The notes under the pieces were generated by a model. It made no database searches and was not told the origin of the DNA. It saw only the letters and a program-made list of their open reading frames with translations. This document shows positions 1 through 9,666 of a DNA stretch of 64,000 nucleotides, piece after piece. Origin of the DNA: Salinigranum rubrum. GTDB taxonomy: Archaea; Halobacteriota; Halobacteria; Halobacteriales; Haloferacaceae. Position 1 is the first letter of the stretch. Each line of letters starts with the position of its first letter. A program made the translations under genes and the position numbers. Where the stretch lies: NCBI RefSeq assembly GCF_002906575.1, contig NZ_CP026309.1, forward strand, positions 992,001 through 1,056,000. Reading direction: 5' to 3'.

Positions 1-255
1 GGTCGAGGGGAGCGCCGAGGCGGCCGACGTGAGCGCCGAGACGGTCATGGGCGTCGACGACTCCGAACCGACGACGGTCGCGGGGTCCGTGAACACCGAG
101 AGCAACACGAGTTCGGCGCCGAGGACGAACGTGAACCACGCGATCGCGCGTCGCCACTCGCGGAGGTACGCGTGACCGGCCCCGGCGATACCGATTGTCG
201 CGCCGAGAACTGCGACGAGAGCCGCGACGAACGCGCGGCGGCGTGGGTTCGACAT
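1..255 (-). CDS. Partial haloarchaeal membrane protein
   Basis: This frame starts at an ATG at 255 and runs off the left edge, so only about the first 85 residues are visible. The N-terminus is basic (MSNPRRR), followed by a hydrophobic segment at about 8-26, a short loop with HAYLREWRRA, and a second hydrophobic segment at about 38-54. The pattern (short membrane hairpin with a GHxYLREW-like loop) resembles small haloarchaeal membrane proteins with a C-terminal zinc ribbon, which would lie outside the window. No function can be given. It points away from the methylase gene across about 200 bases. Confidence 0.6.
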   Translation of the reverse strand, partial: MSNPRRRAFVAALVAVLGATIGIAGAGHAYLREWRRAIAWFTFVLGAELVLLSVFTDPATVVGSESSTPMTVSALTSAASALPST

Positions 256-461
256 TTCGTTCTTGCTCCAAGAGGACGCCCCGCCCGCTTAAGTGTCCGG
301 ATACGGTGTCGGCCGGCCGTCCGCCGCGCGTCAGCCCGTCGTCCGCTGTCGGTTTCCGCTCCGGTCGGCCCTCGTTACGCGCTCCAGTTGAGCCTCCTCG
401 ACCGTCGGCTCTCCGCGTTTACATTGCTCGTCATTTTCTCGCGTTTGCGTTCCACGCCCGC

Positions 462-1490
462 TCACCGCGGCTCGTACGACACGACGTATCGCCTTTCGGA
501 CGCTCCGTCCGTGGTCTCGACGCCGGTCACGTCGTAGAAGCGGACGTGTCGTTCCTGCTTCGTCACGACCGGAAAGTCGTAGTGGACGGCGTCGTACTCC
601 AGTGGCTCCTCCCGCTCGCGGACGAACGCGCGGTGGCGGTCGAGGCGTGCGTCGAGCCGCTGATTCGACCGCTCGGGCAGGTCGTCGAGCCGCGCGTCGA
701 ACTCCTCTAACAGGTCGGCTTCGAGTTCCGTCCCACGGGAGTCGCGGCCGGCGAGCATCGCCGCCAGCGTCGTCGTCCCCGTGCCGACGAACGGGTCGTA
801 CACGCGGTCGCCGTACGTCGAGTACATCCGAACGAGTCGAAGGGGGAGAGCGAGCGGGAACGACCCGGCCCGGTCGCGTCCGTCGCCGTCTCGCCCCTGG
901 GACGCCCCGGGGAGTTTCCAGAGGTCGGAGAACCAGCGGTTGCGCTCCTCCCAGAAGAAGGCGCTCTCGTACCGGGCGTCGTCGTGCGGCGGGAACCGTC
1001 TGCGCGGCCCCTTCCGGAAGACGAGCACGTGCTCGTGTTCGAGCGTGACGTACGCGTTCGTCGGGAGCATCCCCGAGCCCATGAACTTCGTCAGCCGGTT
1101 GGTCGGCTTCCGCCACAGCACCGCCGGGAGCGATGTAAAGCCCCGCTCGCGGAACGCCCGCGTGATCCGTGCGTGGTTGGGGAAACACTGGAACTCGTCT
1201 CCGAGCGAACGGGTGGCGTCGCCGACGTTCACACAGGCGATGCCGCTCGGGCGCAGGACGCGTTCGACCTCGTCCCACACCGCATCCAAGAGCGCGTGCA
1301 TCCCGTCGAAGGCGTCGTCCCCCCTCCCCTCGTCGAGCGCTTCCTCTACCCGGGGCGAGAGCGCGGCGAACTGCTCGTCCCACATCTCGATCATCGGATA
1401 CGGCGGCGAGGTGACGACGAGGTCGACGCTCTCGTCGGCCATCTCGGACGCCCGACTGTCCCCGACACGGAGGACGTGCTCGGTCCGCAT
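462..1490 (-). CDS. zim: Orphan DNA methyltransferase, Zim-like (CTAG-type candidate)
   Basis: A 342-residue SAM-dependent DNA methylase. The catalytic TSPPY motif is at residues 27-31 and the SAM-binding DPFVGTGT motif at 232-239. Motif IV before motif I is the beta-class order of N4-cytosine/N6-adenine amino-methylases. I chose the ATG at 1490 because VLRVGDSR, the usual start of the fold, follows at once; the upstream open frame (to 1682) is Arg/Ser-rich and looks non-coding. No restriction endonuclease gene is adjacent, so it is an orphan. Haloarchaea carry a conserved orphan CTAG methylase (Zim) with a similar N-terminus and the neighbouring tfb fits, but target specificity cannot be read from the sequence. 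Confidence 0.8.
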   Translation of the reverse strand: MRTEHVLRVGDSRASEMADESVDLVVTSPPYPMIEMWDEQFAALSPRVEEALDEGRGDDAFDGMHALLDAVWDEVERVLRPSGIACVNVGDATRSLGDEFQCFPNHARITRAFRERGFTSLPAVLWRKPTNRLTKFMGSGMLPTNAYVTLEHEHVLVFRKGPRRRFPPHDDARYESAFFWEERNRWFSDLWKLPGASQGRDGDGRDRAGSFPLALPLRLVRMYSTYGDRVYDPFVGTGTTTLAAMLAGRDSRGTELEADLLEEFDARLDDLPERSNQRLDARLDRHRAFVREREEPLEYDAVHYDFPVVTKQERHVRFYDVTGVETTDGASERRYVVSYEPR

Positions 1491-1729
1491 CGACCGATGG
1501 AGGGTGGCCGGACTAGTAGGTCTTGGGGTCCAGTACCGTGCGGTCGGGTGTGACGCGGTGGGCGTGTCGGTGAAATCGCATGACGTCGACTCGAAAAACC
1601 GAGAACGAGAGCGACCGCTCCGCATCTTCCAAATCCTCTCGCACCCCGACGACAGCCTCCACACGCTCTCGACAGTCGCCACTCACGACCTTGCCGACGA
1701 AGGGTACCCGAACCTCGGTTCCCGGCGAC

Positions 1730-2719
1730 TCAGGCCAGGCCGACCTGCTCTTCGGCTTCGAGCAGTTCGTGGTAGCGGTTCCGAATCGTCACCTCGGAGA
1801 TGTCGGCCACCTCGCTGACGGCGGCCTGCGTCGTCTTCTCGTTGGTGAGGAGGGAGGCGGCGTACACCGCGGCCGCGGCCAGCCCTACGGGGGACTTCCC
1901 CGAGTGGACGCCCTGTTCCTTCGCGTTCTGCAGAAGCTGACGGGCGCGCATCTTCGACTCGTCCGAGAGGTCGAGTTCGCTCGCGAACCGCGGAACGTAC
2001 TGCTCGGGGTCGGCGGGCTTCACTTCGAGGGAGAGTTCCCGGGAGACGTAGCGGTAGGTGCGGGCGACTTCGCTCTTCTCGACGCGGGAGACCTCTGCAA
2101 TCTCGTCCAGCGACCGGGGGACGCCGGCCATTCGCGCGGCGGCGTACGTGCACGCGGTGGAGACGCCTTCGATGGAGCGCCCGGGAAGGAGGTCTTCACC
2201 CAGAGCGCGGCGGTAGATGACCGACGCGGTCTCCCGAACGTTGTCCGGGAGGCCCAGCGCCGAGGCCATGCGGTCGATTTCGCCGAGCGCCTGCTTGAGG
2301 TTTCGCTCCTTCGAGTCGCGGGTGCGGAAGCGCTCGTTCCACTTGCGGAGGCGCTGCATCTTCTGGCGCTGGCGCGCACCGAGCGAGTTGCCGTACGCGT
2401 CCCTGTCGCGCCAGTCGATGTTCGTCGACAGCCCCTTGTCGTGCATCGTGTTCGTCGTCGGCGCACCGACGCGGGACTTCTGGTCCTTCTCGCGGGAGTC
2501 GAACGCGCGCCACTCGGGGCCGCGGTCCACCGAGTCGGCGGTGATGACGAGCCCACACTCCGAGCAGACGGTCTCGCCGTGCTCGTCGTCGGTGACGACG
2601 TTGCCCGAACACTCGGGGCAGGTCAGTTCGTCTCCGGTGGTTTCGGTTTCGTTCGTTCGTTCGTCCCGTTCGCGCGGTGCGTCTCGCAGTCGTGTTCGTC
2701 CGTATGTTTTCTCGCTCAT
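1730..2719 (-). CDS. tfb: Transcription initiation factor TFB
   Basis: A 329-residue TFIIB homologue. After an acidic 30-residue tail comes a zinc ribbon (C34xxC37, C52xxC55), then the B-reader/B-linker region around WRAFDSREKDQKSRVG, then two cyclin-fold repeats (about 130-225 and 226-325). It recruits RNA polymerase to TBP-DNA and binds the BRE. Haloarchaea usually encode several TFB paralogues; which one this is cannot be said. The coding sequence for the N-terminal tail contains a TTCG microrepeat near 2645-2665. The upstream region holds a TATA-like box at 2801-2810. Confidence 0.95.
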   Translation of the reverse strand: MSEKTYGRTRLRDAPRERDERTNETETTGDELTCPECSGNVVTDDEHGETVCSECGLVITADSVDRGPEWRAFDSREKDQKSRVGAPTTNTMHDKGLSTNIDWRDRDAYGNSLGARQRQKMQRLRKWNERFRTRDSKERNLKQALGEIDRMASALGLPDNVRETASVIYRRALGEDLLPGRSIEGVSTACTYAAARMAGVPRSLDEIAEVSRVEKSEVARTYRYVSRELSLEVKPADPEQYVPRFASELDLSDESKMRARQLLQNAKEQGVHSGKSPVGLAAAAVYAASLLTNEKTTQAAVSEVADISEVTIRNRYHELLEAEEQVGLA

Positions 2720-2800
2720 GGATACGACGGCAGGTGCTCCCGGCGTCCGTGGCGTCCGCGAAAAGGCCGGAGCAGTCTGTTGCGTTGACGACGGAGTGGT

Positions 2801-2810
2801 ATTATATAAA
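2801..2810 (-). promoter_or_regulatory. TATA-like box, probable tfb promoter
   Basis: TTTATATAAT read on the minus strand, about 85 bases upstream of the tfb start. It stands out in an otherwise GC-rich intergenic region of about 255 bases. A second AT-rich box on the plus strand (TTTATATATTC, about 2883-2893) could serve the divergent NTPase gene. Confidence 0.4.
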
Positions 2811-2976
2811 CTTGTCGTATTTCGGACGGAAGTGTCCGGGAGTCGCCTCGATTCGGCCGATCACGACACGTGTTACCGTACCTTTATATATTCTATGCGA
2901 GCGACGAGTCGGGTCACCTCGACGACGCCGGAGAGCGAACGGACCGGTTTTACGCCTCGCGGTCCCAGCCTCGGGT

Positions 2977-3570
2977 ATGCGAATCGCGGTCGGCAGCGGG
3001 AATCCGGTGAAACGCGACGCGACTGCGCGGGTGTTCGACGCGGCGACGGTCGAGGTGTGCGTCGTCGACTCCGGCGTGAGCGAACAGCCGTTCGGACACG
3101 AGGAGACGCGCCGTGGCGCGGTTACGCGGGCGCGACGGGCGTTGGCGGTCGAAGACGACGGCCGCTACGACCTCGCCGTGGGCATCGAGGGGGGCGTGGC
3201 AGCGGTCGAGGGGGGCGCGGCGACTGTCGAGGACGGGGGAGAGACGTTCGGTGCCGACACCGACCCGCTCGCCCCCGACGTCGAAGTCGTCGGCGACGGC
3301 CTCGCGCTCGTCATGTGGGCGGCGGTCACCGACGGGGAGCGACTCTCGTGTGGCGGCGGGCCGACCCTTCCGCTCCCCGACCACGTCGCCGCCCGACTCC
3401 GCGCGGGCGAGGAACTGGGTCCCGTGATGGACGACGTGCTCGGGGCCGACGACGTGGCGAAGAAACAGGGTGCCGCCGGAGCGTTCACCAACGGACGACT
3501 GACACGGACCGACGCGCTCGAAGCCGCGGTGGCCGCGGCGGCCGGGCCGTTCCTGAGCGACCAGTACTAG
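2977..3570 (+). CDS. Inosine/xanthosine triphosphatase (DUF84/YjjX-like)
   Basis: A 197-residue protein starting MRIAVGSGNPVKRDA, the typical N-terminus of the DUF84 (NTPase_I-T, YjjX) family. These enzymes hydrolyse non-canonical ITP/XTP to keep deaminated purines out of nucleic acids. Further family features are EQPFGHEETRRGA (about 38-50), DLAVGIEGGV (about 66-75) and KKQGAAGAFTNG near the C-terminus. I chose the ATG at 2977 because the motif begins immediately; the open frame extends upstream without family sequence. It is divergent from tfb and convergent with the amidase, with only 7 bases between stops. Confidence 0.88.
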   Translation: MRIAVGSGNPVKRDATARVFDAATVEVCVVDSGVSEQPFGHEETRRGAVTRARRALAVEDDGRYDLAVGIEGGVAAVEGGAATVEDGGETFGADTDPLAPDVEVVGDGLALVMWAAVTDGERLSCGGGPTLPLPDHVAARLRAGEELGPVMDDVLGADDVAKKQGAAGAFTNGRLTRTDALEAAVAAAAGPFLSDQY

Positions 3571-3577
3571 TTCGTGT

Positions 3578-5073
3578 TCAGTCGTCGAGTGGCGGTGCGG
3601 TCTCCGGCGGAGCGCGCGGCTCGGCGACCTGTTCGAACGCGTGTGCGAGCGACAGGAGGGTCGTCTCCTGATACGGCTTGCCGATGAGTTCGACGCCGAC
3701 CGGGAGACCGTCGTCGGTCAGTCCGGTGGGAACGGATATCGCACACAGCCCCGCCTGTGAGGCGAGCACGGTGTTCGTCGGGAAGGTCAGGGTATCGAGT
3801 TCGCCCGCTTCGATCGCCTCGGCCGTCGGTGGGATGACCTGCGCGTCGGGGCAGAGGAGGACGTCGAGGTTGTGGGCGGCGTAGACGTTCAACACGGTGC
3901 GCTGGAACTGCGTCTGAGCGGCGACGCTCTCCCAGTATCCGGGGTCGTCGGTCGGGTTCTCCGGACCCTCTTCGGCGATACCGATGAGCAGGTCGAGAAT
4001 CGGGTGGTACTGTCCCGACTCGTACAACTCGGTCACGGAGTCGACCGGCGAGTCGTCACGGGCCGCGAAGAACGCGTTCAGGTCGCGTTTCGACTGGAGG
4101 ATGTAGAGCAGCGTCTTCTCGATGTGGCTGTCGAGGTCCGGAATCTCGACGGGGTCTACGAGGACGGCTCCGGCGTCGGCCATCGTCTCGAGCGCGTCGC
4201 CGACCTTGCTCGTGACCGGCCCACTGTCGGGGTCGTCCTCGTCGCCGAAGGCGTCGCGGAGGACGCCAATGCGCGCGCCCGACAGCGCGCCGGGGTCGAG
4301 CGAGTCGACGTAGTGCCCCGCGTCGTCTGTGAGTTCGGTCACCGCCGTGTACTCGTCGCTGGCGTCGTATCCGACGGTCACGTCGAGGACCTGCGCCAAC
4401 TCCCTGGCCGACCGCGCCATCGGGCCCGGCGTGTCCTGTGAGGCGACGAGCGGGGACATCCCGCTTCGGCTCAACAGGCCGGGCGTGACGCGGATGCCAA
4501 AGAGGTTGTTGTACGCGGAGGGCAGCCGAATCGACCCCCAGTGTCCTCGCCAATACCGACGGTCCCGAGGTTCGCGGCAACCGCCGCACCCGTCCCGCTC
4601 GACGACCCGCCGGGGTCGCGAGCGAGGTCGTAGGGGTTCTTGGTCCGCCCGATAACCGACGAGTAACCGAACCACGAGGTCGCCCAGTCCGGGAGGTTCG
4701 TCTTCGCGAGGATAATCGCCCCGGCGTCTTCGAGACGCGTGACGAGCGTGGCGTTCGTCGCCGGCTGGTACTCGGCGAACGCCTCCGACCCGAACGTCGT
4801 CCGGACGTCGGCGGTTTCGACTTGGTCCTTGACCACGATGGGGATGCCGTGGAGCGGGCCGACGAACCCGTCCGCGTCCAATGCCGCGTCGAGTTCGTCC
4901 GCCCGCACCGTCGCCTTGGGGTTCACGGTGACGATAGCGTTGAGTTCGGGGCCGTTCTCGTCGTACGCCTCGATTCGGTCGAGGTACGCCTCGACGAGTT
5001 CTCGACAGGTGAGGTCGCCCGCTTCGTACGCCGCGTGCACCTCGTCGATCGATGTCTCTGTTACGTCGAACAT
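3578..5073 (-). CDS. Amidase-signature amidase, broken by an apparent single-base deletion
   Basis: Together two frames encode a 498-residue amidase-signature hydrolase. The first frame (5073 down to about 4540) carries the catalytic Lys (GIPIVVKDQ), the Gly/Ser stretch with cis-Ser (GGSSSGTGAAVAANL) and the nucleophile region entering GEDTGG. The second (about 4538 down to 3578) resumes with SIRLPSAYNNLFGIRVTPG to the C-terminus. The joint is the C run at 4535-4539; one more C restores one frame and a whole number of codons (1497 nt). Amidases of this family hydrolyse small amides; the substrate is unknown. Either a pseudogene or a sequencing undercall; I favour the latter because several other genes here show the same defect. 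Confidence 0.82.
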
Positions 5074-5116
5074 ATGTGTTACTCACGTCCACCACCCTCC
5101 CTCGGTATATAACGTT

Positions 5117-6931
5117 TCAGTCGTCTTGCACCACGTCGACCTCGACGTCGTTATCGCCCGGTCCCTGGTCGACGGCGGTCGTCAACGAGACGTTGAGCGC
5201 GAGCATCGACGCGACGCCGCCGATGACGGTGACGAGGTTCTTGACCGCGTGGTCCAACACGGCGGCACCGAGCGCGAGCGGGTAGCCGACGCCGGTGAGA
5301 CCGACCACGAGGAGGGTGAACGCGCCCTCGTAGAGGCCGACCCCGCCCGGCGAAAGCGGGAGGACTTTGGCGAGGTTGCCGACGCTGACGGCGAAGAAAC
5401 CGACGGAGACGAGCGTCACGAGCCCCATCCCGGGGTCGAACGCCCTGAGAACCAACACGGCGGTGACGACGTCGAGCGTCCAGATGCAGACGCTGGAGAG
5501 GCCGATTCGGCCGAACCCCGCGCGCGTGCCGGCGACGCGCTGGATGTCGCCCACGAACTGCTCGACCACGTCGGCGACGTACTCGGCGTACGAGTCGGTC
5601 GAGATCCGATGGACGGCTCGGCGGACGAAGTTCGTCCCCGACCGCGCCGAGGCGACGATGGCGGCGACGGCGACGATGGCACCGAGGCCGACGACCGTGG
5701 CGACGCCGACGGCGACGCGTCCAGCCCCTTCCGCGCCCGTCACGGTCCGGGCCAACTCTGCGGTCTGGCCCGTCACCGTGTAGCCGATGAGGACGACCCC
5801 CGCGAGGAGCGTGATGGTCAGGAGGTCGAACACCCGCTCGACTGCGAGGGAGGCGAAGCCCGACGGGTACGGGATGCCCCGACGCATCTTGACGACGTAC
5901 GCCCGGACGGCGTCTCCCGCCCGAGCGGGGAAGACGAGGTTCCCCGTCTGTGAGATGAACACCGCTCCGGTCAGGAAGCCGACGCTGGCCCGATACCCCT
6001 GTTCGGCGAGGATGTCGCGGTACCGGAGCCCTCGAATCGGCCACGAGAGGACGTACACGAGCGCGCCGGCGACGACGAGCGCCGGGTCGGCCTGCTGCAT
6101 CTCGGTCACGACCGCCCCGAAGTCGATGTACTGCGTCATCAAGACGAGCGCGAGGAGCGTCAGGAAGCCGCCGGCGGTGAGCGTCACGCGCCGGGTGACG
6201 CGCGGTTGGACCGACAGTTGCCACCACGTGCGGAGGATCTGCGAACCCATCCCGAACACGTCGCGGACGAGGTCGACCTTCGTGTCGCCCTTCGGCGTCC
6301 ACTCGACGGGGAACTCCGCGACGCGGAACCCCTCGCGCTGGGCGCGGACGAGCATCTCCGTGTCCCAGAACCAGTGACTGTCCTCGACCTGCGTCGAGAG
6401 GTGTTCGAACGCCTCCCTCGAGAAGGCCTTGAAGCCACACTGGTGGTCCCTGAGGCCCGAACGGAGGAAGAGGCGGACGAGCGCGTTGTACCCCTGCGAA
6501 GGGACACCCCGTTTCGCGGGCCTGTCCGCGACGCGTCCGGGGAGCCACCGCGACCCGGTGGCGACGTCGTACTCGCCGGAGCGGACCCGTTCGACGAGTT
6601 CTTCGAGGTGGCTCAGGTCCGTCGCGAGGTCGGTGTCGAAGTAGACGAGCACCTCGCCGTCGGCGGCCGAGAACGCGCGTTCGAGCGCGCCGCCGCGTCC
6701 CAACCGCTCGTCGCTGTGGACGTGTCGGACTCGGGGGTCTTCCCTGGCGAGTCGACTCGCAATTTCGGGCGTTCGGTCGTCACAGCCGTCCTCGGCGACG
6801 ATAACCTCGTACCCGCCGTCGAGAAAGCTATCGAGCGTCTGGAGCGTCTTCTCGACGGTTCCTTCGATGCTGCCCTCCTCGTTGTACGCCGGGAGGACGA
6901 CGCTCACCTCGACCGACGCCGCGGACCCCAT
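5117..6931 (-). CDS. aglD: AglD-like glycosyltransferase: GT2 domain fused to flippase-like membrane domain
   Basis: A 604-residue two-part protein. Residues about 8-235 are a family 2 glycosyltransferase: VSVVLPAYNEEGS at the N-terminus, nucleotide-sugar DTD at 99-101, a glycine-rich stretch around GRGGALERA, and SRWLPGR. From about 250 on there are eight or so hydrophobic segments resembling the lysylphosphatidylglycerol synthase/flippase-like membrane domain. The same architecture is found in Haloferax AglD, a dolichol-phosphate hexose synthase for the last sugar of the S-layer N-glycan, in a similar neighbourhood. The substrate here is inferred from that similarity. It would act at the cytoplasmic membrane. 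Confidence 0.8.
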   Translation of the reverse strand: MGSAASVEVSVVLPAYNEEGSIEGTVEKTLQTLDSFLDGGYEVIVAEDGCDDRTPEIASRLAREDPRVRHVHSDERLGRGGALERAFSAADGEVLVYFDTDLATDLSHLEELVERVRSGEYDVATGSRWLPGRVADRPAKRGVPSQGYNALVRLFLRSGLRDHQCGFKAFSREAFEHLSTQVEDSHWFWDTEMLVRAQREGFRVAEFPVEWTPKGDTKVDLVRDVFGMGSQILRTWWQLSVQPRVTRRVTLTAGGFLTLLALVLMTQYIDFGAVVTEMQQADPALVVAGALVYVLSWPIRGLRYRDILAEQGYRASVGFLTGAVFISQTGNLVFPARAGDAVRAYVVKMRRGIPYPSGFASLAVERVFDLLTITLLAGVVLIGYTVTGQTAELARTVTGAEGAGRVAVGVATVVGLGAIVAVAAIVASARSGTNFVRRAVHRISTDSYAEYVADVVEQFVGDIQRVAGTRAGFGRIGLSSVCIWTLDVVTAVLVLRAFDPGMGLVTLVSVGFFAVSVGNLAKVLPLSPGGVGLYEGAFTLLVVGLTGVGYPLALGAAVLDHAVKNLVTVIGGVASMLALNVSLTTAVDQGPGDNDVEVDVVQDD

Positions 6932-7179
6932 TTGCGCTCAATCACCCCCGCGCAGTCAAGAACTTTCTGACTCGATACGTTGCCTCGACGGGTAGTCTCC
7001 ACCCCCGGTGACTCTCTCGTCAGCGTGACGCTCGACGCGCCGTGAGCGTTAGGCGACTGTACCCACACCCTCCCGGCAGGCGGTATTCTTCCGTCGCTCG
7101 TCGGAGCAAAACGCACGACAGCGGCCTGTTAACCGCGTGTACCAAACCCCCTATGAGGAACGGACCCCATGGAGTGAGT

Positions 7180-7416
7180 ATGAGCACGACCCAGGCCGCG
7201 ACCGACCTTTCGACGAAACAGCAGCGCATCCTCCAGTACCTCCGGACCAACGCCGCCGACCAGACCTACTTCAAGTCCCGACTCATCGCGAAGGACCTCG
7301 GCCTCTCGGCGAAGGAAGTCGGCGCGAACATGCGGGCCATCCTCGACGGCGACTTCGACGTCACCGTCGAGAAGTGGGGGTACTCCTCGGGGACGACGTG
7401 GAAGGTCACGCGGTAA
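7180..7416 (+). CDS. Small haloarchaeal winged-helix protein (DUF7123-like)
   Basis: A 78-residue protein. Residues about 10-45 (LSTKQQRILQYLR, then LIAKDLGLSAKEVGANM) form a helix-turn-helix, and the C-terminus DVTVEKWGYSSGTTWKV is a likely wing. This sequence is very conserved in haloarchaea in a family I recall as DUF7123. The ATG at 7180 is chosen because the upstream open frame is low-complexity. Probably DNA-binding, target unknown. It stands alone between aglD (divergent) and a convergent regulator. Confidence 0.8.
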   Translation: MSTTQAATDLSTKQQRILQYLRTNAADQTYFKSRLIAKDLGLSAKEVGANMRAILDGDFDVTVEKWGYSSGTTWKVTR

Positions 7417-7573
7417 CGCTCGCTCGCCCTCGACCGCGGTGAGCGACCGCGCACGTACACGTGCTCTTTTCCGTTCGACGACGCGCCGACGAGCGGCAGT
7501 CACCCGGTCGCGTCGCAAACGGTCGGTCGTAAACAGTCCGTCGTCGGCCTCGCGGGTCGGATCGGCTGACGTG

Positions 7574-8197
7574 TCAGTCTCGCGGCTCGAACCGGATGAA
7601 GTCGGCGGCCTCGCCGGCGAACGCGACGGCGTCCTCGTCGAACGAGTCCGCGAACCGGACCAAGAGCGTGAGCACCGTCTCGGGGTTCCGGACCGCGTAG
7701 CCGTCGGCGCGCGAGAGCACGCCCGCGGCGTCGAGTTCCTTCGCCGTCGTGCTGACCGTCGCCCGGGAGACGCCGAGCGCCGAGGCGATGTCGCTGCCCG
7801 TCGCGGTCGGGTCGCGGAGGAGCGCGAGCAACACGCCACGGGCGGTCTCCCGCCGGAGGTAGCCCAGCGCGACCTGCTCGAAGTCGGAGAACTGCCCGGC
7901 GGCGAAGTAGCGCCGGTAGTCGCCGTCCTTCCGTGTCTCGACGGCACCGGCGTCGACCAGCAGACGGAGGTGGTGCTGGGTCTCGCCCGTGCCGAGTTTG
8001 AGGTCGTCGCGGACCTTCGAGAAGTGCGCGCCGGGCGTCGTCGCGAGGTAACCGCGGATGGCCGTACGCGTCTCGCTCGTCCCGGCGTCCGCGTCGTTCC
8101 GGCTCCCGAGGCCGACCAACGGCGTCGCCGTTCCGAGCGCGGCGAAGCGGCGGAGCGTCGCCCGCTTCTCCTCGTCGACGCTCGGTTGGTCGGTCAT
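7574..8197 (-). CDS. Transcriptional regulator with two winged-helix domains
   Basis: A 207-residue cytoplasmic regulator. The first wHTH (about 45-105) includes HFSKVRDDLKLGTGETQHHLRLLVDAGAV. The second (about 115-180) includes GSDIASALGVSRATVSTTAKELDAAGVL. Tandem ArsR/MarR-like domains of this kind are common in haloarchaea. No ligand-binding domain or Cys cluster is visible, so the signal is unknown. A 6-bp inverted repeat (8290-8303) and an AT-rich stretch lie about 100 bases upstream and could be its own operator. Confidence 0.75.
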   Translation of the reverse strand: MTDQPSVDEEKRATLRRFAALGTATPLVGLGSRNDADAGTSETRTAIRGYLATTPGAHFSKVRDDLKLGTGETQHHLRLLVDAGAVETRKDGDYRRYFAAGQFSDFEQVALGYLRRETARGVLLALLRDPTATGSDIASALGVSRATVSTTAKELDAAGVLSRADGYAVRNPETVLTLLVRFADSFDEDAVAFAGEAADFIRFEPRD

Positions 8198-8289
8198 GGT
8201 TCGGATAGAGGTAGGCGAGTTCTCGATGAAAAGGCTTCGGGCTCGGCTCTCACGGGTGAGATTTTGGACACCCCACTGACATTAATGTA

Positions 8290-8303
8290 TGTCTTCAAAG
8301 ACA
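8290..8303. promoter_or_regulatory. Inverted repeat with AT-rich box upstream of wHTH gene
   Basis: TGTCTT, 2 bases, AAGACA: perfect 6-bp arms, followed at about 8309-8320 by a TATA-like TTATATCTATA. It lies in the 233-base gap before the two-wHTH regulator. A regulator operator is a reasonable guess only. Confidence 0.25.
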
Positions 8304-8430
8304 GTCTGTTATATCTATACGATGGCGGACGATCGCTCTCGTTGCCGGTGCCCGTCCAGCACACGCTGTTCAGTGTCGAACGTTCGAACGTCGAAGTCAG
8401 GAGGGAGTGACGCGGTGTCGACGACCGGGC

Positions 8431-9666
8431 TCAGCGGTCTTCGACGTCCGTCTCGAACTCCATCTCCGCCTCGCTGTCGTCCGCCGTCGCGTCGCCGCCG
8501 TCGGTGTCGACCTCGGTGATGGCTTCTTCCTCCTCGGTCATCGCCGACTGCTCGTCGGCCTCGGCGACCACCTCGTCGGCGCTCTTGATGTCGGCGTCGA
8601 CGTTGCCGGCCTTGATGGCCTCGGCTTCCTTCTCCATCTGCTCGACGTCCATCTCGGCGGCCTCGTCGATCTGGCCGAGGATCTCGTCGATGTCGTCGAG
8701 GCCGAGCATCTGTCTCGTCTCCTCGTCGAAGTCGAGGCTGTTGAGACCCGCCTGTTCCTGCACGTCGCTGTTCGTCAACTGCTTGCCGTACCGGCCGAGG
8801 AGCGAACTGAGTTCCTGCGGGAGGACGAACGTCGTCGACTCGCCCTGACCGATCTTCTCCAACGTCTCCATCCCCTTGTCGATGATGGCGCGCTCGCCCA
8901 TCGATTCGGCCGATTTGGCGCGGAGGACGGTCGAGATGGCGTCACCCTGTGCTTCGAGGATCTGCGACTGCTTCTTCCCCTGGGCGCGGATGATGTTCGA
9001 CTGCTTCTCACCCTCGGCGGTCTCGACGGCGGAGCGGCGTTCACCCTGCGCTTCGAGGATCATCGCGCGGCGACGGCGCTCGGCGGAGGTCTGCTGCTCC
9101 ATCGCCTGCTGGACGTCGGGGCTCGGGTTCACCTCGCGGACCTCGACCGACTCGACCCGGACGCCCCACTCGTCGGTGGGTTCGTCCAGTTCTTTCCGTA
9201 TCCTCGCGTTGATCTCCTGGCGCTTGTTGAGCGTGTCGTCCAGTTCCATGTCGCCGAGGACGGCGCGAAGGGTGGTCTGGGCGAGGTTCGAGACGGCCTT
9301 CTTGTAGTCGTCGACTTCGAGGAACGCCTTCCGCGCGTCCATCACCTTGATGTAGACGACGGCGTCGGCGGTGACGGGCGAGTTGTCGCGCGTGATGGCT
9401 TCCTGTCTGGGCACGTCGAGCGTCTGCGTCCGCATGTCGAACGCGTACGTCCGCGAGACGAACGGCGGGATGAAGTTGATGCCCGGTTCGAGGAGTTTGC
9501 GGTACTCGCCGAACACCGTCAGCGCCTTTTTCTCGTACGCGTCGACGATTTCGACCATCGACCACACCGTTGCGATGGCGAGGATCAGGACGAGAACGCC
9601 GATGGCGGCGACGCCGAGCCCTAATCCCAGTTGGAGGGGGACCAGTGTGAGTGCTTCGAAGGCCAT
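8431..9666 (-). CDS. SPFH/band 7 (stomatin-prohibitin type) membrane protein
   Basis: A 411-residue protein. A single N-terminal membrane segment (about 12-35) is followed by the SPFH domain (YEKKALTVFGEYRKLLEPGINFIPPFV, with DMRTQTLDVP), a region with RREINARIRKELDEPTDEWGV, and a long Ala/Glu/Gln coiled coil (about 205-290: AEGEKQSNIIRAQGKKQSQILEAQG). The last about 100 residues are acidic and low-complexity. SPFH proteins form membrane-bound rings, often linked to proteases. No NfeD partner is present within the visible neighbours. Confidence 0.9.
   Translation of the reverse strand: MAFEALTLVPLQLGLGLGVAAIGVLVLILAIATVWSMVEIVDAYEKKALTVFGEYRKLLEPGINFIPPFVSRTYAFDMRTQTLDVPRQEAITRDNSPVTADAVVYIKVMDARKAFLEVDDYKKAVSNLAQTTLRAVLGDMELDDTLNKRQEINARIRKELDEPTDEWGVRVESVEVREVNPSPDVQQAMEQQTSAERRRRAMILEAQGERRSAVETAEGEKQSNIIRAQGKKQSQILEAQGDAISTVLRAKSAESMGERAIIDKGMETLEKIGQGESTTFVLPQELSSLLGRYGKQLTNSDVQEQAGLNSLDFDEETRQMLGLDDIDEILGQIDEAAEMDVEQMEKEAEAIKAGNVDADIKSADEVVAEADEQSAMTEEEEAITEVDTDGGDATADDSEAEMEFETDVEDR

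Noticed and set aside
2645-2665. TTCG microrepeat in tfb as a phase-variation site
   Set aside because: It is only about four units within the N-terminal tail and no frame problem is seen.
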